Positions 8,432 to 17,416 of a stretch of DNA of 64,000 bases are shown piece after piece. This stretch comes from Microbacterium thalli (lineage in GTDB: Bacteria; Actinomycetota; Actinomycetes; Actinomycetales; Microbacteriaceae), in assembly GCF_028737325.1 (NCBI RefSeq), contig NZ_JAQZCH010000002.1:868001-932000 (forward strand). Direction: 5' to 3'. Made by a program: the position numbers and the translations under genes. Each line of letters opens with the position of its first letter. The stretch's first letter is position 1. The notes beneath the pieces were generated by a model. The model made no database searches. It saw only the letters and a list, made by a program, of their open reading frames with translations, and was not told the origin of the DNA.

Positions 8432-9694
8432 TCAGGCGGCAGCGGCGTCCTCGTCGTCGTCGACCGGCTTCGCGGCGGCGATGTGGGTGATCGGGCGCCA
8501 GACGAGCACCAGCGTGATCGCCGCCCCGACGAAGGCGAACCACCACGGACCGGTCGGACCCCACACCTGTGCGATCACGCCGCCGAGGGCCTGACCGATG
8601 ACGAGGCCGCCGAAGACACCGACCATGTTCACCGAGGCGATGCGGCCCTGCAGCTCGTGCGGCACGAGGCGCTGGCGGACGGTCGTCGAGATCGTCGCCC
8701 ACACAAAGGCGTACGCGCCGAACGCGATCATGATGACGAACGCGACGGTGCCGGTCGTCGTGAGCGCGAAGGCGAGGTGCATGAGCACTTCGGCCGACAG
8801 GCACACGCGCATGAGCGTTGCGAACGAGAACCGCCGTTCGAGCCGTCCGAACAGCAGGGTCGCCGCCAGCCCACCGATCGCGGACGCCGTGGTCAGGGCG
8901 CCGTAGCCGACAGGCCCCATCTGCAGGTAGTCCGTCGCGTACAGGACGAGCACGCCCCACGGCGCCGCCCACGTCACGTTGAACGCGAGGATGATGATCA
9001 CGAGCGTCCGCACCGGCGGGTTGCGCCACAGCCACCGGATACCGCTGAGGATGTCGGTGTGCACCGGCGTCCGCTCGCGTGGGCCGTCCGCCAGCTCGAT
9101 GCGACGGGTCGCGGTGATCCGCGAGATGAGGACGATCGCCAGGGCGACACACAGCCCCTGCACCGCGAAGGGCCAGAACGAGCCGAGCGCGAAGAGGAAG
9201 GCGCCCAGCGGCGGCCCGCCGAGCTGGTTCGCCACGAGGAACCCCGCCTGCAGACGGGCGTTGCCGATGCCGAGATCGGACGTGCGCACCATCATCGGCA
9301 GCAGCGTGCTGCTGGTGGTGTCGACGAACACTTCGGCGGTGCCGTAGAGGAACGCCACGATCAGCACCATCCAGATGCTGGCGATGCCGGTGACGAGGAA
9401 GACGCACAGTCCGATCAGGACGAGCGCCCGGATGCCGTTGGCCACCATGATCAGCAGGCGGCGGTCGACCCGGTCGGCGATGGCACCGGCGTGCAGTCCG
9501 AACAGCAGCCACGGCAGGTACTGCATGATGGCGCCGGAGGCGACGAGGACCGGCGAGTCCGTCATCGAGGCGATCAGCAGCGGGGCCGCGGCGAGCGCGA
9601 TGCCGTCGCCGATGTTGCTCGTCACCGACGAGGCGAACAGCCACCGGAAGTCGCGCCCCAACCGGCGCGGCGCAACCCACTCTGCGATACCCAC
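8432..9694 (-). CDS. MFS transporter, drug-exporter type
   Basis: A 420-residue major facilitator with about 12 hydrophobic segments. It starts RDFRWLFASSVTSNIGDGIALAAAPLLIAS, as in the enterobactin/macrolide exporter (EntS/MFS_3) group, and the loop-2 motif appears as GAIADRVDRRLL. The final residues are an acidic tail (DDDEDAAAA). GTG start with TAGGCT at 9701-9706, 6 nt upstream, so probably leaderless. The substrate is not predictable. Confidence 0.9.
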   Translation of the reverse strand: MGIAEWVAPRRLGRDFRWLFASSVTSNIGDGIALAAAPLLIASMTDSPVLVASGAIMQYLPWLLFGLHAGAIADRVDRRLLIMVANGIRALVLIGLCVFLVTGIASIWMVLIVAFLYGTAEVFVDTTSSTLLPMMVRTSDLGIGNARLQAGFLVANQLGGPPLGAFLFALGSFWPFAVQGLCVALAIVLISRITATRRIELADGPRERTPVHTDILSGIRWLWRNPPVRTLVIIILAFNVTWAAPWGVLVLYATDYLQMGPVGYGALTTASAIGGLAATLLFGRLERRFSFATLMRVCLSAEVLMHLAFALTTTGTVAFVIMIAFGAYAFVWATISTTVRQRLVPHELQGRIASVNMVGVFGGLVIGQALGGVIAQVWGPTGPWWFAFVGAAITLVLVWRPITHIAAAKPVDDDEDAAAA

Positions 9695-9745
9695 CGCACG
9701 AGCCTAGGGCGCGGCGGCGACATCGATCTGCGGCCCGCCCCGGCG

Positions 9746-9780
9746 GGGTGGGACGGCGCTGCGTCTGCGCCGCCCCACCC
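9746..9780 (-). terminator. Terminator after the zinc alcohol dehydrogenase
   Basis: A hairpin with stem segments GGGTGGG/CCCACCC and CGGCGC/GCGCCG, separated by one mismatch, and a 7-nt loop. It begins 12 nt after the stop codon. Confidence 0.75.
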
Positions 9781-9791
9781 GTCATCCGGCG

Positions 9792-10838
9792 TCAGGCGAA
9801 CGTCTTGGCGTCGATCACGAAGCGGTAGCGGACGTCGGAGGCGAGCACGCGCTCGTAGGCCTCGTTGATCTGCTCGGCGGAGATGAGCTCGATCTCGGGC
9901 AGGATGCCGTGCTCCGCGCAGAAGTCGAGCATCTCCTGCGTCTCGGCGATGCCGCCGATCATCGATCCGGCCCAGGTGCGGCCGCCGGCGATGAGCGCGA
10001 AGGCGGGAACCTCGAGCGGCTCGGACGGCGCGCCGACATTGACCATCGCGCCCTCCGCCTGCAGCAGGCCGAGGTAGTCGCCGACGTTGATCTTGGCCGA
10101 GACGGTGTTGATGATCAGGTCGAACGAGCCCGCGAGCTTGCGGAAGGTGTCGGCATCCTTCGTGGCGTAGTGCGCCTTCGCGCCGAAGCGCAGCGAGTCG
10201 TCCTGCTTCGAGGTCGTCTGCGAGAGGACGGTGACGTCGGCGCCCATCGCCACCGCGATCTTGACGGCCATGTGCCCGAGGCCGCCCATGCCGACGACGG
10301 CGACCTGGGTGCCGGGGCCCGCGTGGAAACGGTGAAGCGGCGAGTAGGTCGTGATCCCCGCACACAGCAGTGGTGCGACCTTCTCGATGTCGAGATTCTC
10401 GGCGACGCGCAGCACGAAGTCCTCGTTCACGACGACGGCCTCCGAGTACCCGCCCTGGGTGATGGTCCCGTCGGCGGGGTCGACACCGCCGTAGGTCTGG
10501 ATGTTCCCCTTCAAGCAGTACTGCTCCTTGCCGGCGACGCACTGAACGCACTCGCCGCAGGAGTTGACCATGCAGCCGACACCGACGCGGTCGCCGACGC
10601 GGTGCTTGGTGACCGCCGAGCCGACCTCGGTGACGTGGCCGACGATCTCGTGACCGACGACCTGCGGATAGGCGATCGGTCCCCATTCGCCGCGCACGGT
10701 GTGGATGTCGGAGTGGCAGATGCCCGCGTAGGCGATGTCGATCAGCACATCGTTCGGACCGAGATCGCGGCGCTCGATCGTCGTCTTGACGAGGGGCTCG
10801 TCGGCAGAGGTCGCGGCGAAGGCGTTGACGGTGAGCAT
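9792..10838 (-). CDS. Zinc-dependent NAD(P)-dependent alcohol dehydrogenase (AdhC/YahK-like)
   Basis: A 348-residue medium-chain dehydrogenase of the cinnamyl-alcohol/YahK type, acting on primary alcohols and aldehydes, probably with NADP(H). Catalytic zinc ligands lie in [15 protein letters not shown] and GHEIVGHV. The structural zinc loop has four Cys in [21 protein letters not shown]. The Rossmann motif [17 protein letters not shown] follows. The ATG has an AAAGGAG ribosome site. The gene is monocistronic with its own terminator and is divergent from the UvrA paralogue. Confidence 0.93.
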   Translation of the reverse strand: MLTVNAFAATSADEPLVKTTIERRDLGPNDVLIDIAYAGICHSDIHTVRGEWGPIAYPQVVGHEIVGHVTEVGSAVTKHRVGDRVGVGCMVNSCGECVQCVAGKEQYCLKGNIQTYGGVDPADGTITQGGYSEAVVVNEDFVLRVAENLDIEKVAPLLCAGITTYSPLHRFHAGPGTQVAVVGMGGLGHMAVKIAVAMGADVTVLSQTTSKQDDSLRFGAKAHYATKDADTFRKLAGSFDLIINTVSAKINVGDYLGLLQAEGAMVNVGAPSEPLEVPAFALIAGGRTWAGSMIGGIAETQEMLDFCAEHGILPEIELISAEQINEAYERVLASDVRYRFVIDAKTFA

Positions 10839-11009
10839 GGCGCTCCTTTCCTCGGCTCAGCTGAGCCGGGTGTGACGTGAGGCGGGGTGTGCCCGTGGGC
10901 GGTGTCCACGCTAGACGGACTCCCGCGGGCCGGGCAGTCACTCTCGGTACACCCCTGGCTCGTGCTAGGAATCGCGGCCGACTCCCTCACCGACGCCTAG
11001 GCTGGCACG

Positions 11010-13613
11010 ATGCCCGAAACCCGCCGCACGACCCCCGATGCCTTCGTGCGTGTGCGCGGAGCGAACGAGAACAACCTCCGCAACGTCGACGTCGACGTGC
11101 CGCGCGACGTCATCGTCGCTTTCACCGGGGTGTCGGGGTCGGGCAAGTCGTCGCTGGCGTTCGGCACGATCTTCACCGAGGCGCAGCGCCGGTACCTCGA
11201 GTCGGTCGCCCCCTACGCGCGGCGCCTCATCCAGCAGGGCCACAACCCGCACGTCGAGTCCATCTCGGGGCTCCCGCCGGCGGTCGCGCTGCAGCAGCGC
11301 CGTGGCGCGCCCAGCTCGCGCTCGAGCGTCGGCACCGTCACGACGCTGTCGAACTCGCTGCGGATGCTGTTCTCGCGCGCCGGCACCTTTCCCGACGGTT
11401 TCACCACCCGACTCGACTCCGACGCCTTCTCCCCCAACACCGCCGCCGGAGCGTGCCCCGAATGCCACGGCATCGGCGTCGCGCACACCGTCACGGAAGA
11501 GACGCTCGTCCCCGACCCGTCGCTCAGCATCCGCGACGGCGCGATCGCGGCGTGGCCCGGTGCCTGGCAGGCGAAGAACCTGCGCGACATCACCATCGCC
11601 CTCGGATACGACGTCGACCGCCCCTGGCGCGACCTCGACCCCGCCGACCGCGAGTGGATCCTCTTCACCGACGAACAGCCCGTCGTCGAGATCACGCCGC
11701 AGCGCGACCGCGTCGCCAAGCCTTACAAGGGCATGTTCTGGAGCGCGAAGAAGTATGTCTTCCACACCCTCGCCGACTCGGCGAGCGCGAAGATGCGCGA
11801 ACGGGTGCTGCAGTTCGTCCGCACGGGGGTCTGTCCGCTGTGCGGCGGCTCGGGGCTGCGCCGTGAAGCGCTCGCCGTCACCTTCGCCGGCCGCACCATC
11901 GCGGAGCTCAACGCCCTGCCGATGAGCGAGCTCGCCGACATCCTGCGCCCCACAACGGAGCTGACGGATGCCGCGCCCGCACTGCCCACCTCGGCATCCG
12001 GCGAACGCACGGATGTCGCCGTGGCGATCGCGACCGACCTCGTCGCCCGCATCGAGGTGCTCGTCGACCTGGGTCTCGGCTACCTCGGGCTCGGTCGCGT
12101 CACCACCACCCTCTCCCCCGGCGAGATGCAGCGTCTGCGCCTGGCCACCCAGCTGCGTTCGGGCCTGTTCGGCGTGGTCTACGTGCTCGACGAACCGTCG
12201 GCAGGCCTGCATCCCGCCGACGTGGAACCGCTGCTGGAGGTGCTTGAGCAGCTGACCGCGGCGGGCAACTCGGTGTTCGTCGTCGAGCACAACATGGACG
12301 TCGTGCGCGGTGCGGACTGGATCGTCGACGTGGGCCCTGGAGCGGGCGAGGGCGGCGGCGACGTGCTGTACAGCGGAGCGGTCGACGGGCTCGCCGAGGT
12401 CGCGGAGTCGGTGACGCGACCCTTCCTGTTCCCCGACGCCGACGCCGACGCAGCGGCACCGCGCGCTGTGCGGGCCCCGACGGAGTGGCTGACGCTCGAA
12501 GGCGCATCACTGCACAACCTCGCGGATGTGGGCGCGGCGTTCCCGCTCGGGACGTTCGTCGCGGTGACGGGGGTGTCGGGGTCGGGCAAGTCGTCGCTCG
12601 TCGGCGGTGTGTTGCGCGACGTGGTGCGCGGCTACCTGCGCGGAGGCGACGCCGCGGACGAGCCGGCCGACGAGACGGCGGATGCCGCGGGGCTGGCCGA
12701 AGCGACGCTCCCCGACGCGCGAGCCGGTGCCCTCACCGTGCGGACGGTCGCGGGCCTCGAGCACATCGACCGGCTCGTGCGCGTCGACCAGAAGCCGATC
12801 GGCCGCACCCCGCGCTCGAATCTCGCGACCTACACCGGCCTGTTCGATGCCGTGCGCGCGGTGTTCGCCGGCACCGACCTGGCTCGCGAGCGCGGCTACA
12901 CCGCCGGACGTTTCTCGTTCAACGTCGCGGGAGGTCGCTGCGAGACGTGCCTGGGAGAGGGCTACGTCTCGGTCGAGCTGCTCTTCCTGCCCGGCAGCTA
13001 CGGAAAGTGCCCGACGTGCCACGGCGCACGCTACAACGACAACACGCTCGAGGTGACCTACCGCGGCAAGAACATCGCTGAGGTGCTCGCCCTCACCGTC
13101 GAAGAGGCCGCCGACTTCCTCGAGCCGGTGCCCGCGGCATCCCGCAGCCTGCGCACCCTGCGCGAGGTCGGCCTCGGGTATCTGCGACTGGGGCAGCCCG
13201 CGACGGAGCTGTCGGGCGGCGAGGCGCAGCGCATCAAGCTCGCGACCGAGCTGCAGCGGGCCCGGCGGGGCCACACCTTGTACCTGCTCGACGAGCCCAC
13301 CACCGGGCTGCATCCGGCCGACGTGCGCCTGCTGCTCACGCAGCTGCACGCGCTCGTCGACGCCGGCAACACCGTGGTCGTCGTCGAACACGACATGGAT
13401 GTCGTCGCCTCCGCCGACTGGGTCATCGACCTCGGGCCCTCGGGAGGGAACGCCGGCGGACGCGTGGTCGCGGCGGGGACGCCGGAGGACGTGACGCAGG
13501 TGGCGGAGAGCCGGACCGCGCCCTACCTCGCACGGCGTCTGGCCACCCCGGCGTCTGGCCACCCCGGCGACGTGAGGAATGCCGCTGGGCGTGAGGTGTT
13601 GTCGTCAGGATGA
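11010..13613 (+). CDS. UvrA-like ABC ATPase (short class II paralogue)
   Basis: An 867-residue UvrA paralogue. Two ATP sites are visible: Walker A GVSGSGKSSLAFG near residue 45 and GVSGSGKSSLVGG near residue 520, with signature/Walker B regions LSPGEMQRLRLA, YVLDEPSAGLHP, LSGGEAQRIKLA and LLDEPTTGLHP. Zinc-knuckle Cys pairs occur in CPECHG, CPLCGG and CETCLG/CPTCHG. It is shorter than canonical UvrA (about 950), consistent with class II paralogues such as DrrC-like proteins linked to resistance to DNA-binding drugs. TAGGCT (10998-11003) lies 6 nt before the ATG. The stop overlaps the next gene by 4 nt. Confidence 0.9.
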   Translation: MPETRRTTPDAFVRVRGANENNLRNVDVDVPRDVIVAFTGVSGSGKSSLAFGTIFTEAQRRYLESVAPYARRLIQQGHNPHVESISGLPPAVALQQRRGAPSSRSSVGTVTTLSNSLRMLFSRAGTFPDGFTTRLDSDAFSPNTAAGACPECHGIGVAHTVTEETLVPDPSLSIRDGAIAAWPGAWQAKNLRDITIALGYDVDRPWRDLDPADREWILFTDEQPVVEITPQRDRVAKPYKGMFWSAKKYVFHTLADSASAKMRERVLQFVRTGVCPLCGGSGLRREALAVTFAGRTIAELNALPMSELADILRPTTELTDAAPALPTSASGERTDVAVAIATDLVARIEVLVDLGLGYLGLGRVTTTLSPGEMQRLRLATQLRSGLFGVVYVLDEPSAGLHPADVEPLLEVLEQLTAAGNSVFVVEHNMDVVRGADWIVDVGPGAGEGGGDVLYSGAVDGLAEVAESVTRPFLFPDADADAAAPRAVRAPTEWLTLEGASLHNLADVGAAFPLGTFVAVTGVSGSGKSSLVGGVLRDVVRGYLRGGDAADEPADETADAAGLAEATLPDARAGALTVRTVAGLEHIDRLVRVDQKPIGRTPRSNLATYTGLFDAVRAVFAGTDLARERGYTAGRFSFNVAGGRCETCLGEGYVSVELLFLPGSYGKCPTCHGARYNDNTLEVTYRGKNIAEVLALTVEEAADFLEPVPAASRSLRTLREVGLGYLRLGQPATELSGGEAQRIKLATELQRARRGHTLYLLDEPTTGLHPADVRLLLTQLHALVDAGNTVVVVEHDMDVVASADWVIDLGPSGGNAGGRVVAAGTPEDVTQVAESRTAPYLARRLATPASGHPGDVRNAAGREVLSSG

Positions 13614-14707
13614 CCACTTCGACGCAGGCCCCCGACTCCCCCATCCGCCGCGCTCTCGTCGTCGGCGCCTCGGGCATCACCGGATCGGCGCTCGTCGACC
13701 AGCTGGTGAAGGACGGATGGGAGGTGCTCGCTCTTTCGCGGCGCGCGTCGACCGACGGAGGGGTGCGAGGCATCGCGGCCGATCTGCGTGACCCGAGCAG
13801 CCTCACGGCCGCCCTCGCCGACGAGCATCCCACCCACGTGTTCTTCACGGCCTGGCAGCGACAGGCGACCGAGGCGGAGAACATCGCGGTCAACGGCGCG
13901 ATGGTGCGCGATCTCCTCGCGGCGCTCACCCACGCGCCCCTCGAGCACGTCGCTCTGGTGACCGGATTAAAGCACTACCTGGGTCCGTTCGAGGCGTACG
14001 CCGCGGGTGAGATGCCCGACACCCCGTTCCACGAGGAGGAGGAGCGACTCGACACCCCGAACTTCTACTATGCGCAGGAGGACGAGCTGTTCGCCGCGGC
14101 AGCGGCGCAGGGCTTCACTTGGTCGGTGCACCGTTCGCACACCGTCATCGGGTACGCCGTCGGCAACGCGATGAACATGGGGCTGACGATCGCCGCGCAG
14201 GCGACGATCGCGAAGGAGCTCGACCTCGACTTCGTCTTCCCCGGCAGCGAGACGCAGTGGAACGGATTGACCGACATGACGGACGCCGGTGTCCTCGCCG
14301 AGCAGATGGTGTGGGCCGCGACGGATCCGGCAGGCGCCGACGAGGCGTTCAACATCGTCAACGGAGACGTCTTCCGGTGGCGCTGGATGTGGCCGCGTCT
14401 GGCCGAGCACCTCGGCGTCGACCCGGATCGCGTCAAGGGGTACGAGGGTGCACCGCGACCGCTCGAGCAGCAGATGGCTGCGCACGAGGGGGCCTGGCCC
14501 GACATCGCCCGCAAGTACGGGCTCGCCGAGTCCGACCTGAGCCGCATCGCCTCGTGGTGGCACACCGACGCGGACCTCGGCCGCGACATGGAGGTCGTCA
14601 CCGACATGGGCAAGAGTCGGGATGCCGGGTTCCTCGCCTACCGGCGCACAGAGCGGGCCTTCGCCGACCTCTTCGACCGCTACCGCGCCGAACGCCTGAT
14701 TCCCTGA
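13610..14707 (+). CDS. PRISE-type short-chain reductase
   Basis: A 365-residue NAD(P)H-dependent reductase of the extended SDR family. The dinucleotide site VVGASGITGSALVDQL is at residues 20-35. The NFYYAQEDELF block corresponds to the catalytic Tyr region of progesterone 5-beta-reductase/iridoid-synthase-like (PRISE) enzymes, which reduce enone C=C bonds; VHRSHTVIGYAVGNAMNM is also typical. The ATG overlaps the UvrA paralogue's stop (ATGA), so translation is coupled. Pairing an enone reductase with a drug-type UvrA could indicate detoxification of reactive, DNA-damaging compounds (inference). Confidence 0.85.
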   Translation: MTTSTQAPDSPIRRALVVGASGITGSALVDQLVKDGWEVLALSRRASTDGGVRGIAADLRDPSSLTAALADEHPTHVFFTAWQRQATEAENIAVNGAMVRDLLAALTHAPLEHVALVTGLKHYLGPFEAYAAGEMPDTPFHEEEERLDTPNFYYAQEDELFAAAAAQGFTWSVHRSHTVIGYAVGNAMNMGLTIAAQATIAKELDLDFVFPGSETQWNGLTDMTDAGVLAEQMVWAATDPAGADEAFNIVNGDVFRWRWMWPRLAEHLGVDPDRVKGYEGAPRPLEQQMAAHEGAWPDIARKYGLAESDLSRIASWWHTDADLGRDMEVVTDMGKSRDAGFLAYRRTERAFADLFDRYRAERLIP

Positions 14708-14767
14708 CGCGAACCTCGCGCGTTCGACCCAGGTAATGGGCGGCGCGAGCTGGATCGGAGTCGGACG

Positions 14768-15274
14768 CTACCCGCGGATCGGGACGCGGTCACCGATCAG
14801 AGAACGGACGATCGCCCGCACCGAGGGGAAGGTGTCGAGTTCCTGCAGCTCGTCGAGGGAGAACCACCCGGCCGCGTGGACCTCGGCCTCGGCGGCGTCG
14901 ATGGTCTCGTCGCCCACGACGTCGAGCGCGAAAGCCATGTCCATGTGGATGTGCGCCGGTTCACCCGGCCGCTCCGGGATCAGCTGGTAGCTCATGCTGA
15001 GGGGCAGGTCGAGCTGAGCTTCTTTCGTGCCATCCACCTCGAGATCGATGCCCGGGCGCGGCCTGAGCGCGGCGCGGATCCCCGTCTCCTCACGCACCTC
15101 TCGAACGACTGCCACCTGAGGCGTCTCGTCCGGATCGACATGACCCCCGGGAGGAAGCCACTTCAGGAGCTTCCGATGGTGAACGAGCAGCACCCTGTCT
15201 CCGGCCCCGTTCACGACGTAGCCACTGACGGTGAACTGCTTCTCGAAGTGCGTCGTGCGCTCGATGATCGTCAT
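14768..15274 (-). CDS. NUDIX hydrolase
   Basis: A 168-residue pyrophosphohydrolase. The Nudix box runs [12 protein letters not shown] through REVREETGI and carries all the metal-binding Glu residues. The start region reads [23 protein letters not shown]. The ribosome site is GAGAGGGA. The substrate is unknown. It is convergent with the preceding reductase gene. Confidence 0.92.
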   Translation of the reverse strand: MTIIERTTHFEKQFTVSGYVVNGAGDRVLLVHHRKLLKWLPPGGHVDPDETPQVAVVREVREETGIRAALRPRPGIDLEVDGTKEAQLDLPLSMSYQLIPERPGEPAHIHMDMAFALDVVGDETIDAAEAEVHAAGWFSLDELQELDTFPSVRAIVRSLIGDRVPIRG

Positions 15275-15337
15275 GTCGTCGTCCCTCTCTTACGGCAGAG
15301 TCCGACGGTAGCCGACGCCGCCTGAGGCGGAACAGAA

Positions 15338-15367
15338 GAAGCCCCCCGCGTCTCCGCGGAGGGCTTC
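15338..15367 (-). terminator. Terminator after tRNA-Pro
   Basis: A 13-bp stem with one C-A mismatch and loop TCTC, just 6 nt past the tRNA 3' end, followed on the minus strand by a T-rich TTCTTCTGTT. Confidence 0.8.
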
Positions 15368-15373
15368 GAACCG

Positions 15374-15447
<74 letters not shown>

Positions 15448-15560
15448 GTCCGCTGTCCGCACGCGGACAACTCCCCTATCCTAACGGGTCCGCGGCCCGC
15501 TCGCGAACCGGTGCACCCGGGCGCGTTGCCCGTGTCGGTGGCGAGCGCTACGGTCGGCCC

Positions 15561-16178
15561 ATGACCGAGACGACGATCGTGCCGGTGACGCCTGGCAGCT
15601 TCAGCGACGCCCAGCATGCGATGAGCGGCGGCGGTGATGGACGTGAGTGTCAATGCCAATGGTGGACGATGACGAACGCCGAGTTCCAGCGGACCGACGT
15701 CGAGGGCCGGGCAGCGGCATTCCGCAGCGAAGTGGATGCCGCACCCTCGCCGGGCCTCGTCGCGTACGTCGACGGTGACGCGGCCGGCTGGGTTCGCGTC
15801 GGTCCGCGCACACGCCAGGTGAGGCTCGGCAAGACGCGCGCGTACGCCGGAGCGACCGAAGAGCCCTGGGATGACGCGGACGTCTGGGCCGTCAGCTGCT
15901 TCGCCGTGCGCAAAGAACACCGCCGCACCGGGTTGAACGCGGCGCTGCTCGACGCGGCCATCACCTTCGCTCGCGAGAACGGGGCTCGGGTCGTCGAGGC
16001 GTATCCGGTCGATCCCGACGCGGGGCGCAAAGTCACCTCGAACGAGCTGTACCACGGGGCCCTCTCGACGTTCCTGGCCGCGGGCTTCCGCGAGGTGTCG
16101 CGGCCGAAGCCGCACGTGGCTCTCGTCTCGCTCGACCTCGCCGGGTCGAACCGATCTTCCGCCGGAGACCCGTCCTGA
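15561..16178 (+). CDS. GNAT-family N-acetyltransferase
   Basis: A 205-residue protein with a GNAT fold. The acetyl-CoA pyrophosphate-binding region is seen as VSCFAVRKEHRRTGLNAALLDAAITFA, near residues 110-140. A Cys/Trp-rich N-terminal stretch (ECQCQWWTM) is typical of a common actinobacterial subfamily. TACGGT (15549-15554) precedes the ATG by 6 nt. The acetyl acceptor is unknown. Confidence 0.85.
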   Translation: MTETTIVPVTPGSFSDAQHAMSGGGDGRECQCQWWTMTNAEFQRTDVEGRAAAFRSEVDAAPSPGLVAYVDGDAAGWVRVGPRTRQVRLGKTRAYAGATEEPWDDADVWAVSCFAVRKEHRRTGLNAALLDAAITFARENGARVVEAYPVDPDAGRKVTSNELYHGALSTFLAAGFREVSRPKPHVALVSLDLAGSNRSSAGDPS

Positions 16179-16200
16179 CGCGTCGGAGAGAATGGAACGC

Positions 16201-16569
16201 ATGACCGCATCCGTCGCCCCCGTTCGCGTGGATTCGTGGCTGTGGGCGGTGCGTATCTACAAGACGCGCTCGGCGGCGACTACGGCCTGCCGTGCCGGGC
16301 ACGTCCGGGTCAACGGCGAGAAGGTCAAGGCATCGCAGTCGGTGAAGCCGGGTGACGAACTGCGCGTGCGGATCGCGGGCTTCGACCGCATCCTCGTCGT
16401 GCGACAGACGCTCACGAAGCGGGTCGGTGCTCCGGTCGCCGCGACGGCCCTCGAAGACCGCACTCCCCCGCGCGAACCGACAGCGATGCTGGCCGTCCGC
16501 GACCGCGGCGCGGGCAGACCGACCAAGCGCGAACGTCGCGAGATTGACCGCCTTCGCGGCTTCGACTGA
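16201..16569 (+). CDS. S4-domain RNA-binding protein (HslR-like)
   Basis: A small basic protein of about 122 residues with one S4 domain (VDSWLWAVRIYKTRSAATTACRAGHVRVNG) and a Lys/Arg-rich tail (GRPTKRERREIDRLRGF). HslR/Hsp15 binds stalled 50S subunits carrying nascent peptidyl-tRNA and helps recycle them. Two starts are possible: the ATG at 16192 directly after GGAGAGA, or the ATG at 16201, which has GAGAAT 7 nt upstream and leaves the S4 domain intact. I favour 16201 weakly. Confidence 0.85.
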   Translation: MTASVAPVRVDSWLWAVRIYKTRSAATTACRAGHVRVNGEKVKASQSVKPGDELRVRIAGFDRILVVRQTLTKRVGAPVAATALEDRTPPREPTAMLAVRDRGAGRPTKRERREIDRLRGFD

Positions 16570-16611
16570 CCACCCGCGCCTCAGCCAGCGGCTACAGCCC
16601 CAGCCGTGAGC

Positions 16612-17406
16612 TCAGCGCGTGGTGCGTCGCCGCGCGACCTGCACGATGACGCACAGCACCACCGTCGCCACGCCCCAGATCGCGCACGCCGGCGGCAGCA
16701 CGCGATACGCGAGGTGCTGCGCCGTCCACTCGGGGGTCAGCGGGCCGTAGACGACCAGACCGAACACCGTCGCGACGACGAGCACGAGCGGCAGCGACGC
16801 CCACCACACCACCCGCACGAGCCCGGGCAGCACCCGACGCACCGGGCCGCGGGCACGTCCGCGCAGCCACACCGCGCCGGCGACGGCCAGCCCCAACAGA
16901 CCCAACATGCTCGACGCGTACTGGAACCAGCGGTAGCCGTGCAGCGGACCCCACCGCTCCGCCAGCGCCGGGATCAGCTCGACACCCCACCGGCCCTCGT
17001 GCGTAAACGCGTCCCACGCGATATGGCTCAGCACCCCGATCGCCAGCGACACCACGACCAGCGCGACCGTCAACGCCACCGACCGGCGCCGACCGGAGAT
17101 CCGCTGCACCGTCCGCAGCGCGCCACCGCCGGTGGCATCCCACTCCGACGGCAGCCGGCCGGCGACCCATCCCGGCGCGAGCTCGCGCACCGCGGGCCGC
17201 AGCAGCAGCCACCACGCGAGCAGCAGCACGCCGGCGATCACCACGGTCAGCCACGGATACGCGTGCGTCTGCGCGTAGCTGATGCCGATCCCGCGAACGA
17301 ACAGCGGCAGGTCGGGTGCCATCGCCCCGACGGCGACCGCCGCGGGCACGAGCGGCGTCCGCACGACAGCCAGCGCGACGACCGCATGGCTCGGGGTGAA
17401 CGGCAT
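16612..17406 (-). CDS. DUF4184-family membrane protein
   Basis: A 264-residue protein with about six hydrophobic segments. It begins MPFTPSHAVVALAVVRTPLVPAAVAVGAMAPDLPLF, typical of DUF4184 proteins, distantly related to membrane metal-dependent hydrolases of the YdjM type. The SHIAWDAFTH motif carries His and Asp residues that could bind metal. It begins 10 nt after tyrS, so it probably belongs to the same transcript. No function is established. Confidence 0.85.
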   Translation of the reverse strand: MPFTPSHAVVALAVVRTPLVPAAVAVGAMAPDLPLFVRGIGISYAQTHAYPWLTVVIAGVLLLAWWLLLRPAVRELAPGWVAGRLPSEWDATGGGALRTVQRISGRRRSVALTVALVVVSLAIGVLSHIAWDAFTHEGRWGVELIPALAERWGPLHGYRWFQYASSMLGLLGLAVAGAVWLRGRARGPVRRVLPGLVRVVWWASLPLVLVVATVFGLVVYGPLTPEWTAQHLAYRVLPPACAIWGVATVVLCVIVQVARRRTTR

Positions 17407-17416
17407 CCGGTACCGG

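Noticed and set aside
16570..16611. Terminator between the S4-domain gene and the DUF4184 gene
   Set aside because: Only a 5-bp CGGCT/AGCCG stem with a loose loop; not convincing.
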